NCBI RefSeq assembly: GCF_025766255.1
Contig: NW_026516667.1
Span: forward strand, 806,001 to 870,000
DNA length: 64,000 nt
Direction: 5' to 3'
Source of the DNA: Zychaea mexicana
Taxonomy: Eukaryota > Mucoromycota > Mucoromycetes > Mucorales > Lichtheimiaceae
In this document: positions 1 through 13,692 of the stretch, in pieces
Layout: every line of letters begins with the position of its first letter
Numbering within the stretch: the first letter of the stretch is position 1
The notes under the pieces: generated by a model
Databases searched by the model: none
Told to the model about the DNA's origin: nothing
Seen by the model: the letters and a program-made list of their open reading frames with translations, nothing else
Program-made: the position numbers and the translations under genes

Positions 1-2411
1 CAGCGTGAACGTAACTCGTACTACAATATGTGGATGCTTGCTGGACTTTTGAAAAGAGCAGGCATGGTGAATATTGCGGCTATTCCCAGGGCCAATGTTC
101 CCATTTGCAAGTTTGAAGACCCCGTTTTACAACTCAAAGCCGACATCAATACGCACAATGATATGGGTCTTGAAAACTCAAAATTGATCAAAGAATACAC
201 CTTCCTCGAACCTCGCGTGCGACCGTTCTTGTATGCCATCAAGACGTTTACCAAGATGCATAAAATCAACGATTGTAAGCTTATACTTGATACATTCGTG
301 CGTGAAGATAATTGACAGCAGGGTGATAAACTGATTTGAGGGGAACGAAAAGGGGAACAAGGGCTAACTGTGAAGAAACAATAATTTACTTGTTGATATT
401 GTTAGCATCGGCGGGCACGTTGAGCAGCTATACCTATGTCCTGATGGGCTTATTTTTCCTCATGACATGCTCTCCTCCCGTGATACCCAATTTGCAATGC
501 CTCAACGGTGACAATGCATGTGAAAGTGTTACATGTCGATCCCGCACCTCTATACCAAAACTTTCCATATATCGTGGCAAGCCCAAACAATTCGACGTAT
601 CTTTCCACAACTGTGTCAAAGTTATCGGTGCCGATAACTGTGTACCATCACAATGTCAACAAAATTTGCTAGGCAGTACACCTACGTATTGGCGATGCCA
701 TAATACACAAAATATTGGTGAACTGCTAGTAGACTTTTTTACCTTTTATGGCATGGTTTTCGACTACGAAAGAGCATTATCCGTTCGAAGTGGTGCGACG
801 ATCCGAAAACTACCTGCTTGGCGTAAGCGTTGTGATCTTGCTTTGGAAGATCCGTTCATCACTGACAGAAATGTTGCGTAAGCTTATGTTTCTCTCTATT
901 TCATTGGGGAGGAGGTGCAAGGAAAAGGGAGAGGAAGACTCAACTAACATTCTATTTGTTTGTAAATGTACAGTATAAGTTGTTCCATAGAAGGCTTTAA
1001 ACTAGTGCTAAGTGAATTTGAACGCGCTGCTAAGCTTTTAAAAGGAGGCGTAGACTTTGCAATGGTGTGTAGACCAGCGTATGATCCAACGATATACCAT
1101 GATGTGCAGATGGCTGATCCATATCAAAGCAGTCCACAACACCAACAGCGATACAATAATCGACAACGACAACGACAGCAACAACAGGAGGAGCATATTA
1201 TGCGACAGGAACAATTAGCACATGTTAAAGATACGTACGATCATCATGAACAAAACTTAAATCCAGTCGACAACAAAGCGTTTTCGAGCAGCAACAGCAA
1301 CAAAAAAGCACCCTCGCCATTATCATACGCCCCAGCAGCAGCTATATCTCAAGAAAAGAAGCACAATCGTGATGGATTATCGATTGACCACGAAAGAACC
1401 CCGAGTAGCAACGACTCACTACCGACGATTATTCCTACGTATTCTCCTAAGTTTGTCAAAAGTGAAGCAGAGGTGAACACAAAGCAGCAGAAACACACGA
1501 TCGAATTGGATGCTCGAAATACGGAGCAGTCGACACCGCAAGATGAGCTCAGCGATACAGACTTTGCTTTCGCTCCATTATCACAGCAAAAGTCTCTACC
1601 AACAGCAAAACATACCAGAAACAATAACAAGCAAAAGATGCACGAACCAGTTATATCAACACACAACATCGAGCCACCGCAACCAGAACAAGTGGTTCCG
1701 TCGCGAACGAATGACGTTAAACAAAGTAACAACAGCTTTCCGTCTGTGGATGATGACGATGTTGACAAATACTTTACTCCACCATCAACACTCTTTGCCG
1801 AATCGTCGAGAGGAAGCAGCACATCCAGAAAACCAAGAGCATCAGCAAAGGAAGATCGACTAGTCGGCACTTTGCCCTCGGATGATGAAGAAGAGAACGA
1901 CGATAATTATCACGATGATAATGATCAGGATGATCAGGATGACTATGTTGACGGTGAAGAAGAAGAAAGACAACAGCCATTTACACACAACGATATCAAA
2001 GGCGACGATGTATCTACCGCAGCATCAGCTGCTACTACTTCTACCACTACTGTCGTCGATCGGGAAACCTCCGCATTACCATTGTCATCGACCATGAATC
2101 CGGCAGCAGTAGTAGTGAAAAAGGCAACCATGAGGCTATCGGATATGCCATACTATGTGGACAAGTTGGATATTATCGATGCGCTTGGGGCGTGTGGTTT
2201 TGAAGTGATTACCATTCGAAGCGAACTGGTGGCGCAGGACGAGCTTAGTCTGTTTCCATTGAAAGAATGGCTCGTTCGCGTCGTTGGCGGTCGCAACCAA
2301 GATTTGCCAGCTTGGTTTGAACTTCAAGACATGGCCTTGGTACGCTCGTACGAAACAAGACGGCTGGTAGCCTATCGAAACGTGATTATCAAAGCTACCC
2401 TTGATCTTTAA
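1..2411 (+). CDS. Cid1-type poly(A)/poly(U) RNA nucleotidyltransferase, 5' end missing
   Basis: The N-terminal part, including the catalytic nucleotidyltransferase core, lies left of the window. What remains is the PAP/25A-associated half. Exon 1 (to about 274) carries the stretch around VPICKFED and the RVRPFLYAIKTF segment. Exon 2 (406-877) carries SSYTYVLMGLFFL, PPVIPNLQ and NIGELLVDFFTFYG. Exon 3 (980-2411) opens with EGFKLVLSEFERAAKLL. These match the Cid1/TUTase family, which adds U or A tails to RNA 3' ends. Unusually, the core is followed by about 330 residues of Q/N/D/E-rich low complexity and then a compact, well-ordered C-terminal segment of about 95 residues from 2125 on, which I do not recognise. 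Introns are about 275-405 and 878-979, both GT-AG. The family call is firm; U versus A preference cannot be read from this half. Confidence 0.88.
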
Positions 2412-2686
2412 GATAATACCACAAGCGCACATATCATACACTAGTTACTCGTTTCTCTACATCTGTTAGTTCATTATGTCAAAGGTAGTGCCAATCCCTC
2501 CTCCAATTTCCTTGCATCTCTTCATTTAAGATGTGTTGCCGTCTTTACAGTTGCAGCTAAAAGAAAAAAACCATTTCAAAAACATAATAAAATGTATTAT
2601 GCTGCAAGTAATAGCTTCATGTGTTTATGTACTGTTTTTTCTTCTATGTATGTAGGAGTAGAGGAACGTGTTACATATAATTAGAT
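2412..2686. other. Convergent 3' intergenic region
   Basis: This short AT-rich spacer lies between two converging genes. It should hold both 3' UTRs and polyadenylation signals; an AATAAAATG stretch is visible near 2586. I see no ORF of interest. Confidence 0.5.
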
Positions 2687-4279
2687 TTAATAGTTTACAG
2701 AGTTCTTGATGGCATCAAAGCATCGGATCATACTAGGCATATAAAACTTTTCGAAGACCAAGGGGAAAGGTGTATCCCAACCACACACACGCTGGATAGG
2801 TGCTTCTAAGCGCAAAAAGCATCGTTCCATGATAGCCGACGCAATTTCAGCGCCCATACCGCTTGATTTGGGGGCTTCGTGAGCAATCACCAAACGACCT
2901 GTCTTGTTGACCGACTCGACCACCGTATCCACGTCCCAAGGCACAATTGTTCTCAAGTCAATCAGCTCGCAGCTTAAGCCCGGCATCTTCTTTTCTGCTA
3001 GCTGGACAGCATTTTCCAAGGTATACATTTGTGCGCCGTAACCAACAACTGTTACATCCTTTCCCTTCTTCAATACTTCGGCTTTGCCCAAAGGCAATTC
3101 GTAGTCTGCTACTGGAACCTCCTCCACTAATTGATTGGAAAAACTATCAGTCAAAATCTTACATATGCACGCGTGGCATCTACTCGACGCTTTAAGTTCC
3201 ATTTCGTGTTACCTGCAGCACGATACAAGTTTTTGGGTTCAAAGAAGATGACGGGGTTGCGATCACGGATAGATGCTAATAACAGACCCTTGGCCTGGAT
3301 AGGGCTACGAGGGCTGACAATCTGACTCTATGGATTAGCTATCCTACTTCCTTTCAGGATGCTTAAACACCTCGGTAACAAAAAAAAATACCTTTAAACC
3401 GGGGCAATGCGCAAAGAAAGCCTCGGGACTTTGCGAGTGATAATGACCACCGTGACCCACAGCAGAACAAGGTGCACGGACAGTCAAGCCACCGACATTG
3501 AACTGGTTTCCAGAGCGATATCTATATTTGGCAGCTTCGTTGACAAGCTGGTCAAAGGCTGGGAAGATATAGTCGGCAAACTGGATCTCGGCGATCGCAG
3601 TATGGCCCACGGCAGCCATACCAATCGCAAAACCAGCAATGCCTTGTTCCGTCAACGGCGTATTGAACACCCGATCCTTGCCAAACTTTTCGGCGAGACC
3701 CATCGTTGCTCGAAACACACCGCCAAACGACACGTCCTCACCAAAGACAACTGATTTTCAAAAATCGATGGTATCATGTCGCGTCAATCAATCTTATCCA
3801 TCCCACCGTACCAGCAAATTGCCGCTAGTTACCTGCGTTGTCATCGGTGGCTAGGGCAATAGACATCGCATCGTTGACTGCTTGGAACAGGTTCATTTTA
3901 CGTGTTTCACCTACATATCTTGTTATCATCTCTTGTTTTTCTCAGCTTTCCTTTTTTACTAAGAAAGAAAAGAGACACGACATGAATACTATACCGTTGA
4001 TTGCGCTGATATGAGCCAGCTCAGGGTTGCGTAAAGCATCATCAGGACCACGTTTGAGCAACTGTGAATAAGCAACGCCTTGCTGTATACCGTCTTGAGG
4101 TTGAGCTGAACCTGCAGCGTAGCAGCGTTTTTGCTGTTGAATTGTCGTGGTTGGGTCGGATGGTATCATCGTTTTTAATAAAGTAGTAAAGTGCTGGTCG
4201 AGCAAAGAAGAAAAATCAGTCGTACCTGGGCGAGCCGGATGGGTATTGAGCGACGAGCAACTTTGGATACAAATGACAT
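2687..4279 (-). CDS. BCKDHB: 2-oxoisovalerate dehydrogenase E1 beta subunit, mitochondrial
   Basis: This is the beta subunit of the thiamine-diphosphate E1 component of the branched-chain 2-oxo acid dehydrogenase complex, which oxidatively decarboxylates the keto acids of Val, Leu and Ile in the mitochondrial matrix. The start at 4279 gives a short basic Ser/Arg presequence. About six exons read through the conserved blocks: [72 protein letters not shown], the [18 protein letters not shown] region, and the C-terminal [15 protein letters not shown]. The CGxDTPFP block and the chloroplast/mitochondrial BCKDHB-like spacing separate it from pyruvate dehydrogenase E1 beta. Splice phases agree at every junction checked. 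The promoter region contains a GA/GT microsatellite. Confidence 0.94.
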
Positions 4280-5613
4280 GTGTGTAATGTGTGCGTCTCT
4301 AGAAAGGGAGAGGTGGCGTTGGAGAGAGAGAGTGTGTGTGTGTGTGTGTTTGAAAAGAGGAAAAGAAACTGGGAAAATGGGGGCCAGTCGGCGAATGGAA
4401 AAAGAAAAGACACAGAAGCAGCCGTGGGAACTTTTGTAAGGCCGCACAAACCGACTCGTCGGAAAGCGGGCATTCTTCCGCTGCCAAATCTAATTGAGTG
4501 CGAACCTATAAGGAAAGAAGAACCAGTCTAGGGCGGCGCGATTAGCGTAAAAACCCCCAAGTAGACCCTCCTTCCTTTTCTTCTTGCGAAGATAACACTT
4601 ATCAAATAGTGCCAACATAGCTTCAGGCCTCTAATGTTACCAAAAAGGACGATGCTTGATATTGCTCTTGTTATTTTTATGGTTAAAAGGTGTTGCATGT
4701 TCAAGTAACCGCACCGTGGTAAAACTTACAGATTCCTGCTGTCGCACAGTAATATAGTTTATTGCTAGGCGGCTTTGTTGCCAGGACCCTCATGTACATT
4801 TTGGGACACCATGCCATCACTAGCGAGCCTACTACTACCACTATCGACTCGTTTAGTGTATCCAGTATATTCATTGTAGCAATCGTAAACAGCAGGAGCA
4901 TCTGGATTTGCGGTCGTGCAAGCACTAGATAGTATTAAGTTTAAGGTAAGGTCTCCGAGTACAACATATAAATTTTCATTTAAAACAGCATATGTCAAGC
5001 ATTTCACTATTAAATGCACAGGTTTTGTACCAGAACGTAGCTTAAGCTTAATTGTGCGGGTCTTTTTTGACAACCCTATTCCACCAGTCAACTAGAAGAT
5101 TTGTTTTCTAACGCTGTTTTCTTGTAGGAGTTTCTAGCGAAAGTTCTCGAGCTGGCGTTCTTATATCTCAATACATTTTGCACATTGATATAATCTTAAC
5201 CTTCTTTACTTTCCAAGTACATCGATTCTATCCATCGCCTCATTTTAAAATCTTTACCGTTTTGTGGTTTTTTTTTTTGCATTTTAAGGTGAGGGTACAG
5301 TAATAAGGAGGCCGTAAAAAAGGGGCTGCCACCCCGGTCTCAGATGAAATGGTTAGCCAAAATCATGACAACAAACGAAGATTTCTTCGTGTAGTGCTGT
5401 CGCTTGTCGGATGAATCGTCGGCTTGAACTTTCTTTCACATACAGTCATTCTATATTTCTAAAGTGTTGTCGTAACGCATCCTACACCATGCTTGCTGTG
5501 TGTCTCTCTTTCTATATTAGTCTCTGATGCAAGAACTGGATGTCTAGTTGTAGCTTATCGAGAGCGAAATATATAACCTCTACGCTTGATGACTATACCT
5601 AGGAAAAGAAAAA
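4280..5613. other. Intergenic region with BCKDHB promoter; possible minor ORF
   Basis: The first 300 bases are the BCKDHB promoter and contain a GA/GT simple repeat. A minus-strand open frame (4765-5091, 108 codons) shows no recognisable domain. Its last 55 codons, ending in a Gly/Pro/Asn-rich tail, could be a terminal exon after an AG at about 4928, but no convincing upstream exon was found. A poly-T run sits near 5269-5279. I do not call a gene here. Confidence 0.4.
4321..4347. repeat. (GA)n(GT)n microsatellite
   Basis: A run of GA dinucleotides passes directly into a run of GT dinucleotides, about 45 bp upstream of the BCKDHB start codon on that gene's 5' side. It probably lies in the core promoter or 5' UTR. 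Confidence 0.85.
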
Positions 5614-8154
5614 ATGGTGTTCTTGCTTGTTTTGCGGCAGGGACATTGTAAGTAACTTGCATCACTGATATTATAGAATGATATAAATCCATGCGAATGG
5701 CAGTCAAACAAAGGTTTTTCTTTTTCGTCACCCTGTTTTTTAAAACGTGATTTGTTTGTGCATAACTTACAATTATCCTTTGTCATTTTATGGCGCTTCC
5801 ACTTTTATTGCACCTTCTTTCACACCCTCGCAGCACTTTATGCATTTGCTGCTATTGTTTGAATAGACTGCGTTCTCAATGTAGGGTATCTCTTTTGCTA
5901 TGGCGGTATTGTCGAGCGATACTATGATCAACAGCGGCAAATGTTTTACAACGAAAAAGCGGCGGATACCATGTATCGGCTTCCTCTCTATGAACCATGG
6001 AGTATAGGCGAACCTAAGTGGGGACAGGTGCATCCGGCTGAAGATGAAGATGATGATGTTTTGTTTGTGCCACCGCCCTTGGGTTATTTTGCTGCAGCCA
6101 ATTTACCGAGCGGAGCCAGGTTTCTAATAGATGGTGGCCAGAGTGATGGGATGCAAGCGAGTCGGACGACGTTGGTATATGATATCTATCGGAACAAATG
6201 GTCAAAGCCTCAGTTGCAAGGACTCTTACCTTCACAAAGGTGTGTTATTATTCAAGGGGTTACACAAAAAGCAAAATCACCAACCAAGTCTTCATACATG
6301 CTATATTGACATTGATGATTATGGTGTTTATATCATCGTTCGTCACGTTGTATGTTGCGTAGAATACAACATTCTGCGACTCCTGATGACCAAGGTCGGG
6401 TTTGGATCTGGGGCGGCAAAAGGTAAGGGGCAAGCATAGGACCCACAAGACGACAAGTATTCATATCTCAATATCATTTCTAGACCTGAAATCAAAAGCA
6501 ATCCCACGACCAATTCAGTATTATATGACAACCGATGGACAGTGATTGATACTAACGTAGGCACCATCTTAAGATCAAGCAGCTGTGAGAGAAAGGAAAG
6601 CTCATTTCTACTAACTTTTAGACATGGGCATATAATTATCCTGAAATATCAAATCCTCCATCCCACGCGTAGACCATACAGCCACACTTGTCCCTAATGA
6701 CAATATTATCATTATTGGTGGTCTCATTTATTCGCGAAACGTGACAGATCCTCTCAGTCAGCAAGCTTTGAATCCAGTCTCCATGAGCTCAATACTAACG
6801 TTCGATGCTGCAGGAAGTTAATGGCAAAATGTTACTGCTACGGGGAATATTCCTGCACCGAGAAGTGGTCATTCAGCTGTATTAAGTAAAGCTTTTTTTA
6901 AAGTATCCTATAGAGTTACTGATATTCTAAATGGTCATGGATGAGACTCATAAAGATTGTAACAAACACCTCAACTACTACAGGCTCAGATGGCGGCTCG
7001 ATTATTATCTTTGGTGGCGATGCGATTGGTACAAGCAACTTTGGCATAGTGAACACTACCAAGGACAACGGCATAACATGCATGACTAAGCTTGATTTTT
7101 CTTTTCATAGAAAATGATGGTGATGGCAAATTCAAAACGCTAAACGATGTTTTCGTCTTGGAGCTTGCAAACATGCGCTGGTCAGCACCTTCTGTGTCTG
7201 GCGAGTTACCTCTACCTCGAAAATATCATACTGGTAAAAGAAACACCTCCTTCTTTCAACCCCCACTTCATATTGCATCTTCTTGTTTCTTTCGCTAAAA
7301 TTTATGTAGTCGTTTTGGTGAGCGATGATATTATGCTTGTAGGTTTCGGATTAGGAGATTAAGAGCAAGGCATCAGTAGTATTCATCTGTTGCGTACGTC
7401 CACCTGGACTTGGGTTTCCAATTATCAACCCAATGTATCGTGGTTGACCAGTAATGGTACAATAACAATGGTGACACCGACAACAGACAGCAATGGTGCC
7501 ACAACTTTGAAAGATCCGCCAATAACACTATCACCGACACCGCTACTTTCGGATGCTCCTTCGTCCGGTGAGAACGATGGCAGTAACAATGGCAATAACA
7601 ATGCTGGACAAGGAGCAGCAGGCGGTCATCACGCTACAAACTCACCAGAAGGTATCGTGTAAAAAATGCTCGTGTATACATGTCTTTTTTTCACTGAGCC
7701 AACAAACGATTTCTTCTAATTAAAGAAAGTGAAGAGGAAAGAGCACATGTACAAGCAGGCGCCATTGCCGGCGTATTGAGTGGTGGCGTTGTTGCAGTAA
7801 GTCTACAAAATCGGATACCTTAGTATATCTCAAAAAGATCATTTTCTCTTACGATGATGAGTGATGATGCAACTTATAGGTGGCATAATTGTAGCGCTAA
7901 GCGTTGTATATCTGCGCCATCGTCGTCATCAAACAGCAAGTAGCACAGAGTGCGAAGGAGACGAGTTTGACGACATGAAAAAACGGGAGACTGATTATCG
8001 CAAGTCTTTTGGCGGTAGTAGCCACAATAGTAGCCCGTTTCAAACAACAACATCAGAGTCAATAATAGGTCAGAAGCCTGATTGTCGGTCCTCATTTAAT
8101 CATGCTAGTCAGATCGATGATCAAGAAGAGCGTAAACCAGATGAACCATATTAA
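5614..8154 (+). pseudogene. Kelch-repeat single-pass membrane protein, apparently decayed
   Basis: Exons read as a kelch beta-propeller followed by an Asn/Gly-rich stalk, one transmembrane helix (around 7755-7910) and a basic-then-polar cytoplasmic tail ending at 8154. Kelch-type blades are clear: GHYCVLNVGYLFCYGG (first two exons, 5614-5647 and from 5867), HSATPDDQGRVWIWGG (from 6361), RVDHTATLVPNDNIIIIGG (from 6666), RSGHSAVL plus GGSIIIFGG, and a TLNDVFVLELANMRWSAP blade. The reading frame is broken at least four times: a one-base shift between about 6630 and 6645, an in-frame TAA at 6819-6821, an in-frame TAA at 7360-7362, and a one-base phase mismatch at the intron junction near 7800/7880. 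Other genes here read cleanly and use TAA as stop, so recoding is unlikely. Assembly error is the main alternative. The first exon is a best guess; a signal-peptide exon upstream was not resolved. Confidence 0.7.
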
Positions 8155-8311
8155 TGATAAACATCTTCTTTACCGCAAAAGTGATCTTTTCTTTGTAATC
8201 CCTTTGTACAGTACTATATATATATTTAAAGCTATATGGACGGGAGTTGTAGACGAGAGTGCTAGTAATTATGTGTGTATGTTGCTATATACAAGGAAGA
8301 ATGAGAGAGCA

Positions 8312-9303
<992 letters not shown>

Positions 9304-9401
9304 CTAAAAGAGCACTAGTTGCGGCAACCCACAGTTAAAACTCCCGCATACATTTTTTTCTTGATATAACTGCTTCCTTTCGTTCTTTCAACGCACACAC
9401 A

Positions 9402-11191
9402 ATGTTTCATCCTAGCCGAGGAGGTAAGCCGTTTGAAGCTAGATTCGGGGGAAACTATTTCAAGTATATTTACACCATTTCTACTTGTTAACAGGTGTTC
9501 GCGGTGGTAAAGATCAAGTAACTATCTATTATCTCATTTGATTTCACGAATAAGTGTGGAAACGCCGATCGATTAACTCTAGAATTTATAGTTTAGTTGG
9601 GATGATGTTAAAGAAGACAAGCACCGTGAGTATTATCTCGGCCATTCGCTGATGGCACCTGTTGGTCGCTGGCAGCAAGGTAAGAAGAGTGATAGCAGAA
9701 GGAAGTGGAGGAGGGCTTACTTATGGAGTACTGTTTCCTGTCAAAAACTGATCGCATACTATATTTCTTTTCGCATTGTAACAAACAGGCAAAGATTTAA
9801 CTTGGTACGCGAAGGGCAAAAAAGATGATGCTGTGTCAAAGGCAGAGCAAGAAGAACTTGCTCGGATCAAGGAAGCTGAAGCGGACGCCATGGCTGTTGC
9901 ACTGTAAGTTTTTCTTTTTTATTTACGCTAAGCGGTCCTCTCTTCTTTGCCTACAATGCTAAATAAAGTTTGTTATGCAAAATGTAGAGGCGGTAAAAAG
10001 AAGCGCACCATGGAAAGCAACGTCACTCAAGAAGAACTTCGTCATGCTATCAAAAAAAACGATGACTCAGATGATGAGTTGGACAAAATTAATGATGAAA
10101 AGGGATTGGGCTATGGCAGGTCAAATCGATTGATACCCCAAGGAGCGCAGACGATGGAGACTATGAATAGTAACGGTAACGATCGTTACGGAATAGCAGC
10201 AGCAGCAACCGCAGCAGGCGTTACTGCATCCATGCAATATGACTTTGAATATGATGATTCGCGACAGAAGGAAAAAAAGAAAAAGAAATCCAAAAAGCAC
10301 AAAAAATCAGAGAAGAAGCGTAAGCATCGACATCGATCCGTATCACCAAAGGACGACGACCGTTCAATGTCTCCACCACCGGCACGATCGTCGCGTCACC
10401 GTAGATACGATGATGATTACGAAGAAGTCAAAAAGGATCGACTAATGTCCCCACCACCGCGTTCACTTAGCCGTAGCCGTCGCCGTCGCCACAGATCTCC
10501 ATTACCCGACCACGGTCGTAAATCATCGCGTCGTCGTAGTCGCAGTCCTCGCCGTAACAATCCTCGCCATCGTGATGAAAGTTCTTTGTCACCACGTGAC
10601 AGACCAAGGTCGCCAAGTCGACTATCGCCGTCGCCGCCACCACGCCGTAGACGGTCATCATGGTACGGGTCACCATCTCCAGCGAGAGATCGTCGCGATA
10701 GATCCCCCTCTCCTGCTACTCGCGGTCGGTTATCTAGATACAGATCGCCTTCACCGCTTGGCCGCAGTCGTTCATCGAGATATCGGTCACCGTCGCCACC
10801 ACCTCATCGTCATCATCATCATCATCATCGTCACGATCGACCGCCTCGCCATGAATCAAGACGTAGATCAAGCTCTTCTCGTCGTGGATCTGGACATCGT
10901 CACCGATCTCCAGTCACCGTACGTAGCCCAAGCCGGTCTGTTTCTCGCCGACGACAGTCTTTGTCACCTTCGCCGCCACGCAGAGATCGTGGCTCCAGCC
11001 GTCGTCATGGCGAGAAGAGAAACCGTAGTAGATCGTTGTCGCCCCCACGCCGCGCTGCTACTACCGGTGATGGTTCAGCTACGTCATTAGTTGGGAAGAA
11101 GGAATTGTCATTATTGCCATTGACATCGTCGGCTTTGAAAGAGGAGTCTCTTTCACCTGTAAAGGACGTGAGCCGTAATGGTACCCCATAG
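9402..11191 (+). CDS. MMTAG2 (C1orf35)-domain protein with SR-rich tail
   Basis: The N-terminal 75 residues are the MMTAG2/kinase-phosphorylation-protein domain: [17 protein letters not shown], then [18 protein letters not shown], then [12 protein letters not shown]. The rest is a Lys/Glu stretch followed by a long Arg/Ser/Pro-rich region from about 10260 to 11060, typical of nuclear-speckle splicing-associated proteins, with one run of six His residues near 10815. Five exons: the first codes only for the first seven residues, and the others are joined by GT-AG introns at about 9423-9495, 9517-9592, 9680-9788 and 9906-9987. A role in pre-mRNA processing is inferred from the SR tail; the biochemical function of the family is poorly known. 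Unusually, the SR part is much longer than the conserved domain. Confidence 0.87.
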
Positions 11192-11518
11192 TAACGTCAA
11201 TGTCGCCCGACGTCTAACAGCAGCCGTAGTGCCACATCCAGACATAACATCAAACATCAAACATAAAGCACAAGAATTTCTCTCTTCTGATTCATCGCGA
11301 ATTATTCTTTTTAAAGTATTTCTGAATCTGGCAGGGTGCTTGTGTGGGTATGATAAGGGATAAAGGAAGTAAGAAACGACAAAAGAAGTACAAGAAATGG
11401 TTTGATTTGCTTGGGAAGGGAGGAAGGAGGAGAATGACGGAGAACGACAAGAGAAGAGGGAACATTAATACACAAATAGAAATGATATCTAAAAGAAGCT
11501 GCTACTATTGTCTCCATT
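11192..11518. other. Convergent 3' intergenic region
   Basis: This spacer between two converging genes contains their 3' UTRs. The plus-strand open frame from 11344 overlaps the peptidase gene antisense and has no recognisable domain. Nothing else is seen. Confidence 0.5.
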
Positions 11519-13692
11519 TTATTGGCTGTCGGCCAAAAGAGGACATTCGCCGTCAAGAACGATCTTTGCGACTTGTTTCCACAGGACCTGGACATCGTCT
11601 GCGTTGTCGTCATCAAAGTAAAGTCTACAGTCAGCAAAGTTGGCGCTGTACTCGAGCAAATGGCGCTCATCTCCCATGCTCTTTTTGTTTTCGATGGGAC
11701 GATACACTTCTCGGAAAGTCCAGCCCATATCAGCACGTTCAGGGAACGGAGAAGGTGCATCAGGATCGTTTTCCAAACCAAGGCTCTGCAAGTCCATCAA
11801 GAAGCCGGAAAGACGCTCGCTCTCACCACCAGGGAACGAGGCGTATTGCATGCGGTTACCGCGGATGCCGCCAAAGCCCAAGGCAGGCACCTTGTGGGAA
11901 AGGCGCAAGCGCGAAGCAACGATAGCGCACGTCGAGCCACATCGACCATCTGACAGGATGAGCAAATCGGAACCCTTCCATCTAGTGTTTTGGTACTGCT
12001 TCTGCACACCAGCATCCCAACTGTCACAGCTCAACGTGATGGGTTGCGAGAACTTGACATCCTGGCCACCACGCTTGTAAGTGACGGTTTCAGTGTACCA
12101 GTCGGGGCTGGCCTGACTGGGATGGCTTTCCGAGCGATAATCGTACCACTTGGTCGACTGTTCATCGTAGGCTTTTTCAATGACACGCTCCAGAAACGGC
12201 GAGTATTTGACATCGGACATGTAGTCGGGCGTCGAGTTGAAGAACGAGTTGATAATGTATTCACCAGCACAGGCGTCGCCACCACCGTTTTGCGAAAGGT
12301 CGAGGATGATCTTTTCAATGCCGTTCTTTTCGAACTTTTCAAGACCTGCTGTGAAGTTGGCGGCAAATTCGGCGCGGTCCTGCATGTCAACTGAGAAACT
12401 CTGGATGTCGATCACACCGACCTTTTCGTCCAACTCTATAAACTTCATGTAGCGTCCATCGGCACTCGTGCCGGCGTCGTTGCTGTTGCCCGTAGGGGCA
12501 AGATCAAATGCTTGACCTTCGTGGATGCGCTTCAGCTCGTCCGATGTGCCTTCGGTCCAGGCAGCGTTACGCTTGCCAAAGGGTGATGATGAAGCATAGG
12601 AAGATTGGCAGTAGCTTTGCCAGTACGAGTCTGCGTCGCTGAAACCTTGCGGTACCTCGGCTACCCAGGGCACCTTGACAGTGAAGGGCTCGTCGTAGTC
12701 CTCGTCAGTCGGCTTGGTGCCCTTCTTAAGGCATCGGAGCTTGTATGCGTGAATTTCTTGAGCAGGCAAGAAACGATGGTAGCCCAGATCGTCAGCACCA
12801 TCGTCCCAGCCATGGAAATAGCTTTTGGTGTTCATGATGTTGTTGTAGCATGTGTTGACGTCTTTGCTTTCACCGTTGTTGTTGACGGCATAGTCGACGA
12901 CCATGTCGATAGCTTCACGATCATCAATATGTGTCACTTCACAGCCGACCCACGATTTTTTAGCTTCAGGCCAGATATCGTCTTTGACATATGCGACATT
13001 TACGACGAGACGACGGTTGCGAATGAGCGAGTTGAGCTGGATAGGTTGCCAAAAAATGAACTGACGGTAGCAGAATGGAGCGTAAACCTATAACCACGAG
13101 CCGTTAGTATAACAATTCTTTACTTTAACCGTGTACCTTTACAAGAAACAAAAAGAGGAGCTAGTTTTGTTAATTTACCAAGTGAGCATCTTGAACTTTG
13201 TCGAGCAGTAATGCAACAGCATCTTGGAACGCTCGATCAGATCCCCATTTCTGATTCTGGATCACGTCAAGACCATGGGATATATTTACAGGCACAATAG
13301 CCAGTCCTTCAATGTCAGGTGGTGAGGCAGCGATTTCCTAAATAATAATTATAACGTCGTGTCAACGAAAAACGAAAAGCTGGTTTTCTCTCTTCTTTTT
13401 ATCCCAGGAACGGAATGAGAAAACAATTTACATTGAATACGTAAAGTTCATTGGTGACGCTTCGAATGGTTTCGAGGGTTTGGTCAGCAGTGTCTTGGTC
13501 AAATGAAAAATGTTCAAGACATGCTTTTGCTTCGCTAAAACTGGCAGTGGTTTTTTTAGCAATGGCAGCACAAGGATCATCTTTAGCCTTTGCTGCAGCG
13601 AATGCGGGGGATGAGGTAGCGGAAAGGAAGAGGAGAACGGCAGCAGTCACCTTGTAACCCGTGCTATTTGGGTTACTTGGCAACAACTTCAT
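11519..13692 (-). CDS. Secreted S41-family (tail-specific protease-like) serine peptidase
   Basis: The N-terminus is a signal peptide: a basic start, then the hydrophobic run VTAAVLLFLSATSSPAFA. A Cys-containing pro-region follows (DPCAAIAKKT). Four exons read through to the catalytic half. The S41 core is visible as KVGVIDIQSFS, then IILDLSQNGGGDACAGEYI, then LILSDGRCGSTCAIVASRL. The Ser in CGSTC is the expected nucleophile. The layout resembles fungal secreted CPAF-type S41 proteins rather than bacterial C-terminal processing proteases, and I see no PDZ domain. The role is likely extracellular proteolysis; the substrate is unknown. Introns lie near 13430-13337 and 13178-13090. The 3' end converges on the MMTAG2 gene. 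Confidence 0.88.

Noticed and set aside
1349..1870. 173-codon minus-strand frame opposite the TUTase tail
   Set aside because: It is the antisense of the Gln/Asn/Ser-rich coding region and has no domain.
6819..7362. In-frame TAA codons in the kelch gene as evidence of a reassigned genetic code
   Set aside because: Other genes here (BCKDHB, CDC73, SDHC, AOX neighbours) end at TAA in conserved positions, and the kelch gene also has frameshifts, so decay or error is simpler.
10572..11090. Alternate-frame plus-strand frame of 172 codons in the MMTAG2 gene
   Set aside because: It is a shadow of the Arg/Ser repeat region and has no family similarity.
11344..12394. Several plus-strand frames antisense to the S41 peptidase
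   Set aside because: They mirror the C-rich codon use of the peptidase on the other strand. The S41 motifs fix the real strand.
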